From Annona cherimola (lineage: Eukaryota > Streptophyta > Magnoliopsida > Magnoliales > Annonaceae), in NCBI GenBank assembly GCA_030490835.1, contig CM059971.1, positions 45,990,012-46,054,011 on the forward strand: DNA of 64,000 nt. Direction: 5' to 3'. Positions 56,510 to 64,000 of the stretch are shown here, in pieces (the stretch's first letter is position 1; the number at the start of each line of letters is the position of its first letter). The notes below the pieces were generated by a model that had not been told where the DNA came from, searched no databases, and worked only from the letters and a program-made list of their open reading frames with translations. The translations under genes and the position numbers were made by a program.

Positions 56510-57101
56510 TTATCTCTTTGGTACCCATTTTATGGGTCCATTTGGGTTAGTAAACTGATTTAATCTTTGTTGTTCAATTCTTGAAAACCCAAATCTTTTG
56601 TTTCTTGAAACCCAAACTAATTTTGCACCATGGTCATATAGTTTCTTAAAGTTGCATTTATAAATTTTATGACTCATCTTATTGCAAAAGTTGTAAGCCA
56701 TTGGTAATCTAGGAGTAGGCCTCCAAATATGTAGTGGTTCAAAAGTTTGCCTTTCAGTCTAAATAATATGTTTCCCTTTGGGTTTGTAAATAGGTGTAGT
56801 TTTAGCTTGATTTTTCCCAAGTTTTGGCACACTTAATTTGCTACTTTCTCCTTGCTCAAATGTGGAGTATCTAAGACCTCTTTTATTGTTTTAAGAGGTC
56901 ATGTTCAGAAACATCTTCACACTTACTCCTGGATTAGAGAACTTTGTTAATGATTCATTTAAGGATTCATTCTCCTTTTTCAATTTTTCTACTTCTTTCA
57001 ATAGTAGTTCATTTCCTTCTTTCAGTTTTGTTGTACTTTCAGCTAGTTTTCCATTTACAACAATGATGGAATTGCATTGTTGTCTTTTCAAAGATAACTT
57101 G
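56510..57101 (-). pseudogene. Sirevirus-2 gag, C-terminal part
   Basis: Minus strand: VVNGKLAES...EVEKLKKENESLNESLTKFSNPGVSVKMF (coiled-coil-like, 56891-57060), then a second CCHC-like motif CNFCNKMSHKIYKC (about 56690) and WVPKR-stop at 56510. The upstream part of gag lies beyond the nested solo LTR, from 60613. Confidence 0.9.
57097..57101. repeat. TSD of the 57102-60612 solo LTR (ACTTG / ACTTA)
   Basis: ACTTG here, ACTTA at 60613-60617; four of five bases match. Confidence 0.75.
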
Positions 57102-58795
57102 TGTGGCGCCCCAAACCGAGGCGTCACATTTGTCCTTACTCCAAGATTTTGTCGATTGGTAAGTGTGAATCAGGATTGTTGCCCTGATCACGCGGCGGGT
57201 ACTTAATTCGATCTCGTCAAAAAAAAAATTTCTTTTTTCTTTCATCACACAAAGACACATACTTATCATCAAATCTCAATTATCATTGATAACATTCATA
57301 CTTGTTTTTGTACAGTATAGGTTATTTAACCTGATCGTTTCGTACATATATAAATCAATCATATCATATACAGATCAACATATCATAAAATTTTCTTCAT
57401 ACCTTCTTTTTCCTTTTCTTCTTGGCCTGTGTTGTACCTGTCTATGGTTTGAAAAGAAAAACGTGAGTCGAAACTCAGTAAGCAAGTGTTTTTCATTTAA
57501 ATGCATTTCTCCTGTTCAATAGTAGACACTTATCAAGTGATCTACTATCAACCAGTGGAAACCTTTTCATAAAATCTTTCATAAAACATATGCTTGCAAA
57601 CTTAACATATAGACCTCTTTTTCATAATCATAAAAACGTTTTCATAAAACTTCCTTTTTCCAAGGACATTCTCATGTCCTTAAAATATTTTCCATAAAAT
57701 CTTTTCAAAACAAGCATATGCAACATACATGATGTTTTTGTCCGTCTGGCAGGTGACACTTACCAAGTGATCACTCTTTCCTACTTAGGAGAGAAACCAT
57801 TTCATTTGATAACTCGCGAGCTAAGCAGTTATCCGTGTTCATCTCCCATTTCAGGGAGGGCGTCACCGGCATTTCGCCTTTTGAAGCGACTTGGCCTATG
57901 TAGAGGGGGCCCATCTTGCAACCGCGTCCGGTCTGCATATCCTCTACAATAAACCTAGTACATAGCTCATGTGCACATTCTTCACGTTCATATGCTAGCA
58001 TGCTTTTTATAAAACCCCACAGACCTTAATCTGTGTCTTTTTCCTTTTCAAAATTTGATGCTAGCATAACCTTTCAAAATAGTACAGACCTCGGCCTGTA
58101 TTTCTATCTCTAAATTAATAACTCGGCATAGCTCAAGTTAACAAGTTAATAAAAATATTTTGTAAGGATGACCAACCTTAAATAATTTTAAAAACATTTA
58201 AATGGCACATTCTTAAAACATTTGAAATATTTGAGAAATAATAAATTTGAAACATTGCTAAAAAATGTTTATAAATCATTTTTGATCGGTAAAACAATTT
58301 TGAAAAACATTTTAATATTTGGAAACCAAAGACTTTGGAAACATTTTTCTTCTCGTTTCTAGATTTTTCATGAACAAAGGATGCATAATTCATTTTCTAT
58401 ATATATATATCATATTCTTTGTCCACATAACACTTAAGTTTCTTCTATACGAAGATATGCTTGTATGATCCTTTGGTCATTTAAAAGAAATCTTCATTTA
58501 AATCGGTTATTGATTGGCCTTCCTTAAATCCGTTTCAAAATATTTTAATAAATCATTTTAAATTCATTTGATAAAACAAAATACTATTTTGGAAATCAAA
58601 ACTTTTCCTTTTCCATTATAATGCAACCATTTCCATCTTTCTCTTCATTTATAAGGATTTGCTTATGATAAAGCAATTCCCACATACTTCAACATTTCTT
58701 CTTACTTCCATATGAATTTGCTTATAATAAAGCAAATTTGACATATTCCATAGTTGCACTATATAAAAATCATTTTCAAAAGTTTGCTTGCTTAC

Positions 58796-58843
58796 CTTTG
58801 CTTTGCTTTAAATCTGACTCCTTTATCCTTTCCTTTCCTTTTC
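58796..58843 (-). other. predicted LTR leader microexon (48 nt)
   Basis: Minus strand: TTTCACTTGTATAG, then GAAAAGGAAAGGAAAGG...GCAAAG, then GTAAGCAAGC. Very purine-rich, like exonic splicing enhancers. Confidence 0.58.
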
Positions 58844-59737
58844 CTATACAAGTGAAAAGGATATACATATCTTATCATACATGAGTCATATTCATTTATA
58901 ACCTTATTTTTCTCTATAATTTCTTATAAAGGTTAACCCTAAAAATACTTGACCATTATTTCCTTTCCTAATTCCATCCATATATCCTCATAAAATAAAA
59001 ATAATTCTCAATTTTTCCCAAAAGCACACTGTCTACTGTTCATAATTACTGTAGCAGATTACTGTTCATAATCACTGTAGCAAATCACTGTTCATCCGAA
59101 GTTACTGTTCACAGAAACGTGGTTACTGTTCATGGGTTCCAAAAATTGATATTTTTTCCAAAAATAAAAAATACCATGACATACCTTATGCCTAGTATAT
59201 CATTGGATATTTCATACATTTTGAATTTATCATCATTTACTTAGCCAAAAAAAATCATTTTCTCCATATACTAAAAATCAGCATAAATTCACTTAAGCAT
59301 AATCCTTAATTCCAAAAATCATGAAATAAATATATCATTATTAAAACATCATATTTATCATAATCATACATCCCAAATCATCATTTATCAATTTTGGAGC
59401 ATTATTTTCATATATCATATGCTATCTTCCCAAATACCCTATCTTCGCTCCAAATTTTTGATATTTTGGCATAATTCTACTTTGGCATTATAACCTTACT
59501 TATTTTCTCATGCTTGGGAATTATCTAAGCATGATTTTACCCTACTTAACATCCAAAACAAGTTTGGGAAGAATCCCCTTACCTGAAGTAGAAAAACTCC
59601 CCTTCTACTTGGCCCTTCTCTCTCAAATATTCTTTCCTTCTTTCTTTCAAGGCCAAAACGTGTTTTGGATGGCTTGGGAACTTGGAATGGCTCAAGTGGA
59701 GCTGGGATTGTGCCTTTCGACGTTCACCCCATGCTCC

Positions 59738-59745
59738 TATTTATA
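59738..59745 (-). promoter_or_regulatory. TATA box of the 57102-60612 LTR
   Basis: The minus strand reads TATAAATA, about 155 bp before the exon-1 donor. Confidence 0.65.
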
Positions 59746-60617
59746 CTTTTTTAATTTTTCATTAAATTGCAATTTACCCCCTTGCTTGAGGTGTAAATTT
59801 GCAAATGTGTTTTTTTCTAATTTCCAAAAGGTGCCTTGAGCTAAGAGCAGCCACCCTAGGCCTGATACAGCAGCCCTATTGCAGCCCTATTTTTATCCTA
59901 TTTTTTTAATTTTAAAATTAATTATTTTTAAGCAACTTAATCTCAACCCTTGATTAATGATAAAATTGATTTGTGACCATTGGATCATGACCCCAAAAGT
60001 CAGCAACCCCCTTGCACGTCCCTTCCATGCTGCATTTTCATTTAATTATATTTTTTTTAATTATTTACTTTATTAAAAAGTCAAAGTATATTTAATAAAA
60101 AGTTAAGTTACTTTTTCAACATCTATTTGACACTTCATCTTGGCCATTAATTTGTGAGTTTCATCACATCTTATACCATCCATCATGTTCATCATGTATT
60201 TTTAACCAACCATAAAAAATTTCATCGAATTCCGACGCCCGGATTGGAAATTATGAATTTTTTTCTATTTTTTCACTAAAATCCAAATTTGGATTAGAAT
60301 ATCCAAAAGAATTGCTATTTGTCTTGTAGTGATTAATTCTCCTTTTGACTTTTTGTGATGAGGTTAATCAAGTGATTAACTCTTAATCTCATATCTTAAT
60401 CCACAATTACTATGCATGTTTACTATTTACGTGCACTATTCACGTGCACTATTCACGTGCGTCACATTCTTAATTGCATTATTTTAACCTCTAGTACACA
60501 TTTGTAAAATATAACATATTTCATAAATTTTATTTATCATAAAATCAGTACAGGGATCTAGGGTTTACAACCCTAGGTTTACATGTGCTATTCTAGGATT
60601 GCGGGTTTCACAACTTA

Positions 60618-61864
60618 TTTCCTAGTTTTTTAATTTTCTCATATAATGAATCATATGCATGTTATAATTCCTCTGATTCAGCACATTTGAGACATTCTTG
60701 AATGGAAGAATAAGTAGATTGAGAATGACAAAATTTGGAAGTTACCTCTTCATTACTTGTGCATTTTGTTGAGGTGGTTTGCTCTTCCAAAACTTCTGTT
60801 GTATTCAAAGCTTCTTCATGTTCAATCCGAGCCATGCAACAAATTCTTGCACAATTTGCTGCTTCAAAATCATCGGTTGAGGAGCTACTTGTTGATGAAG
60901 TTTCTTCATTCACGTACATTCCTCTTCCCTTAGGCCTTTGAAATTTTCGGCTTTCATATCTTTCTTTCCTTTCTTGATGATCCTTTGATCTTTCTTCCGG
61001 TGTAGGATATTGATCTTGCATATGTCCCATACCGCCGCATCTATAACACTTTGTAGTCTCCTTCTTCTTCTCTTTTCGTGGTCTCTCTTTGAAATTTTTG
61101 AAGTTCTTTTCTTTTCTCACAAACTTTCGAAATTTGCATGTAAGTAGAGCAATGTCTTCATCATCGTTGTGAGATGAGGAGGTGGACTCATCCGAGTTAT
61201 GGGTGACTTTTAGTGCAATTGCTCTCTTTCCTTTGTAGCGATCTTCATTTCTTTTCTTGATTAGCTCATGTGACATTAATGAGCTAATAAGGTCTTCTAG
61301 CTTCAATGTGTTCAGGTCCTTTGCTTCTTCTATTGCAGTAATCTTTGGAGTCCACGATTTCGGTAGAGCTCTTAGGATCTTCATGACCTATTCAAATTCG
61401 GAGATTGCTTTTCCAAGACCTTTCAAAGCATTAGTAATTTTAGAGAATCTAGCAAACATTTCAGAAATATTTTCTGTTTCTAACATTCTAAAGCTTTCGA
61501 ACTCTCGAATCAAAATATTTCTCCTTGTCTCTAGGACTTGAGAAGTTCCTTCATAGATAGATGTTAATGTATCCCATATTTCTTTTGCAGTTAAAAAGAG
61601 GATACTCTATCATATTCGGAAGCTGTAAGAGCACAAAACAGTGAGTTCATAGCTTTAGCATTGCTCTTAACAGTTTTTACTTCCTCATCGGTCCATTTGG
61701 AAGCTCTTTCATCAATAGGCAAGGTTACACCGTTTTGGATTGCAATCCAAGAGTCCATATCTATAGCCATGATGAGTTGTTTCATACGTAGCTTCCAATA
61801 GTGGTGGCCTAGTAAAATATTGGCCTTCAGCAAATGCGGGAACGGAAGTTGATTGGGATGCCAT
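60618..61864 (-). pseudogene. Sirevirus-2 gag, N-terminal part
   Basis: The minus-strand ATG at 61862-61864 gives MASQSTSVPAF. A deletion relative to Sirevirus-1 (the FDGNNFGY region, near 61803) shifts the frame. LRMKQLIMAIDMDSW, KAMNSLFCALTASEYD, MKILRALPKSWTPKI and LNTLKLEDLISSLMSHE follow. The zinc knuckle reads CYRCGGMGHMQDQY (about 61010-61050), its last Cys changed to Tyr. A stop occurs at about 61386. It is cut at 60613 by the solo LTR. Confidence 0.92.
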
Positions 61865-61898
61865 ATCAAAAGATCTCTTTAGTAAAACTCAAAGACCT

Positions 61899-61910
61899 GC
61901 TCTGATACCA
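61899..61910 (-). other. primer-binding site of Sirevirus-2
   Basis: The minus strand reads TGGTATCAGAGC, two bases from the LTR end at 61913. Confidence 0.93.
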
Positions 61911-61912
61911 CT

Positions 61913-63599
61913 TGTTGGTCCCGAGTTAATGACAATTACCCAAGAGGGGAGGGGTGAATTGGGTATTTAAAAATTTTCAACTTAAACAAAATTTTTACCC
62001 CGGATTAATCTAGTCCCCTTTATGAAAAAACAAATGGAAAGCAATATAGTGCTGAGAGCATAAATAAAAATCAACAAGCAAGATTTTATAGTGGTTCAGG
62101 CAACCTTCCCTACTCCACTCTTCCAAGCTCACACCTCTTGTGACTTGGGTTCCACTATGAATTCACAAATACAATTAGAGTCACTGCTCTCTTCTAGATT
62201 CCAGCTCTAGATGGCATCAACAATTCACAGCATAAGTAGGTGATGAGTTCCATTCCAATCACACACTACCTTGCTTACACTTGATCTTAGTTACCCAAAC
62301 TAAATTAAGTTCAATACAACAAGTAAAATTAAAAGAAAGTTTCTACACGTTACTGATGTGTAGAGGCAGATTTGGCGCAGAGAAGAACTTGTAGCGTAGG
62401 CTTAATGATTCAGCAAGCAGCTCTTGGCAGTTTGAAAGCAAGGTTCTTCTTCTATATGTTGGCTTGATCACTTAATGCTCTTAGTGATGGGAGTTATGCT
62501 TAATCAATGAATTCTCAGCTACACTCCACGTTCATATTGAATGCCTTATATAATTGTTGAGGGAATCCGAACGTTTGGAAGTAGGTGGCGCGGATTTAAT
62601 GCGCCAACATTCGAAAAATTTCCAACCATTGCGACCCAAGTCGCAGGTGGAGTCGACTTCGGGTGCGACTTCGCCCAAGTCGCAGATGGAGTCGACTTCG
62701 GGTGCGACTTCGGCTGTCTGCAACTTCTTCAAGTTCCAGTCTGGGTTGACTTGGTCCTCGACTTGACCCAAGTCGAAGGTGAAGTCGACTTCGGGTGCGA
62801 CTTCACTTCTTCAGCTTGCTAGTTGAACTTGATGTTCTTTGGAATGCCTTGCTTGCTTGAATTTCTTCATGTTTGGTTGTTCTTCTACCATTTTATATTA
62901 CTTAAGACTCTTTATGATTCTTTTATCTTGAAAGTATTTGATTCCATGTCTTGAGTCTTGAATCTTGGAATGCATAGATGATGTTCGAGTATGTGTTTAT
63001 GATCCAACATGATGGATTCATGCAACCCTACTTGCTTTGGTCTTCATTTGATCTTCATTTGATCCATGTTGAGTGTTTTAGTTGACTTGACCTTCTTCTC
63101 CACTCAAATCTATCATTGAGTTAACTCGTTCGGCAATTTCCGCACTGAAGTCAAAGCTGGAGTCGACTTGGTCTGCGACTTCACCCAAGTCGTATGCGGA
63201 GTCGACTTGGGATGCGACTTCGGCAACTCTCGTCCCCGATTTCAACTCTGGACAGAAGGTTAAGTCTGAAGTCAATACCGGAGTCGACTTGGTCTGTGAC
63301 TTCCCCCAAGTCGCATGTAGAGTCGACTTGGGATGCGACTTCGACAGCTCTCATTCTCGATTTCAACTCTGGAAGGAAATGACATTTTGAAGTCGCTACT
63401 GGAGTCGACTTGGGGATCGACTTGGCCTAAGTCGATGCCTGAGTCGACTAGGAAATCGACTTGACCTGCCATGCTTCATTTTCTTCATTTTTATAACCTT
63501 TAATCATTTCCACTAACGTGTTAGTGACCAAAACTTACTCAAATTGATTTGTTAATCATCCAAACATAGACTTGGCTTATTTTCCACATATTTCCAATA
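61913..63599 (-). repeat. Sirevirus-2 5' LTR (1687 bp)
   Basis: TGTTGGTCCC...TTTCCAATA on the plus strand, colinear with 51581-53223 with scattered substitutions. GTCGAC clusters are at 62625-62800 and 63145-63465; the distal cluster is one unit longer than in the 3' LTR. The minus-strand TATATAAG is at about 62543-62550. Confidence 0.95.
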
Positions 63600-63604
63600 G
63601 AGAC
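63600..63604. repeat. right TSD of Sirevirus-2 (GAGAC)
   Basis: An exact partner of 51576-51580. Confidence 0.95.
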
Positions 63605-64000
63605 TACATAGAGTACCTAAGTCAATAGTCTCCGATCGAGATTCCAGTTTTACATCTCAATTTTAGAAAAGTTTACATCAAACCTTATGTACACAGCTGA
63701 AATTCAGCACATCATTTCATCCTCAAACTAATGGACAGACAGAAAGGGTAAATCAAATAGTTGAGGATATGCTGAGGATGTGCACAGTAGAATTTGGAGG
63801 ATCATGGGATGAATATTTTGCTATGGCAGAATTTGCTTATAACAACAGTTATCAAGCAAGTATTCAAATGACCCCATTTGAAGCTTTATATGGACAGAAA
63901 TGCAGAAATCCTCTAAACTGGGATGAAGTGGGAGAAAGGAAGTTGGCTCCAGACCTCTCAAAAAGAATGGCAGAAAAGGTCCAAGTAATTTTCCAGTGTA
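63605..64000 (+). pseudogene. gypsy-2 integrase, second part (runs off the window)
   Basis: Resumes as SIVSDRDSSFTSQF (catalytic Asp), then a stop near 63664, FHPQTNGQTERVNQIVEDMLRMCTVEFGGSWDEYFAMAEFAYNNSYQAS with the catalytic Glu, TPFEALYGQKCRNPLNWDEVG, and KRMAEKVQVIF. It is less decayed here than gypsy-1 and keeps the segment gypsy-1 has lost. The chromodomain and 3' LTR should lie to the right. Confidence 0.93.

Larger units (their letters stand above)
57102..60612 (-). mobile_element. solo gypsy-type LTR inside Sirevirus-2 gag
   Basis: TGTGGCGCC...GGTTTCACA, 3511 bp, minus orientation, with a near-perfect 5-bp TSD and no interior. Minus-strand order: TATA (59738-59745), exon-1 donor TTCAG|GTAAGG (59582), acceptor TTGTATAG (58844-58845), 48-nt microexon (58796-58843), donor GTAAGCAAGC, hairpins TTGCTT..AAGCAA near 58655-58735, CAGACC hairpins near 58015-58105, the GC-rich core near 57835-57910, a GGACATTCTCATGTCC unit at 57664-57679, and acceptor AACCATAG (57442-57443) before ACAGGTAC. 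Confidence 0.93.
51581..63599 (-). mobile_element. Sirevirus-2, Ty1/copia element inserted in gypsy-2 integrase
   Basis: Left LTR (51581-53223), interior with RNase H to gag in reverse, PBS, and right LTR (61913-63599), flanked by GAGAC on both sides. The interior without the nested solo LTR is about 5.2 kb, against 7.5 kb in Sirevirus-1. The difference is the missing ORF3 region. The terminal CA has decayed to TA at 63599. Confidence 0.96.

Overview
This window is plant nuclear DNA made up almost entirely of nested LTR retrotransposons. I see no host gene, rRNA, tRNA gene or CRISPR. The evidence is: two degraded Ty3/gypsy elements with pol domains and a chromodomain remnant (probably the Tekay/Del chromovirus lineage); two Ty1/copia elements with Sirevirus-type gag and pol; primer-binding sites matching initiator tRNA-Met; TG...CA LTR ends; and 5-bp target-site duplications (TSDs). 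Every coding region is broken by stops, frameshifts or insertions. I cannot name the species; a flowering plant with a large, repeat-rich genome fits.

Layout, left to right. (1) 1-1001: minus-oriented Sirevirus-type LTR fragment cutting the protease of gypsy-1. (2) 1002-4175: rest of gypsy-1 pol (plus), then its 3' LTR in two pieces, 4176-6176 and 36894-37408. (3) Inside that LTR sit a minus solo LTR (6177-10172, TSD GGCGA decayed to GGTAA) and, at its right edge, a minus LARD-like non-autonomous element (10176-36891, TSD CAGGC). The latter has LTRs of about 5.3 kb around a 0.9-kb non-coding interior. Its first LTR carries a plus solo LTR (11392-15932, TSD AGTGG). Its second carries Sirevirus-1 (22034-33054, plus), which has an extra ORF3 after pol. 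(4) 37409-41117 and 41118-44109: two abutting partial plus LTRs; the first contains a fold-back element and a Tat-like LTR insertion. (5) 44110-51580 and 63605-64000: gypsy-2 (plus), split by Sirevirus-2 (51581-63599, minus, TSD GAGAC). Sirevirus-2 is itself split in gag by a minus solo LTR (57102-60612).

The most interesting signal is not a protein. Every gypsy-type LTR long enough to judge, on both strands and across divergent families, shows the same order: TATA box, short exon 1, strong 5' splice donor, intron 1, pyrimidine tract plus AG, a purine-rich microexon of 39-48 nt, donor AG|GTAAGCAAG, intron 2, then a T-rich tract with AG before ACAG. Intron 2 holds arrays of short hairpins whose arms change in compensating pairs. 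This predicts a spliced leader encoded inside the LTR, which I have not seen described. The Sirevirus LTRs carry a separate dyad system: 39-bp GTCGAC-centred tandem repeats just upstream of the TATA box, differing in copy number between the two LTRs of the same element.

Boundaries supported by TSDs are exact to the base as read. Boundaries of the Tat-like LTR, the abutting LTRs and the protein domains are approximate. No identity values were computed.
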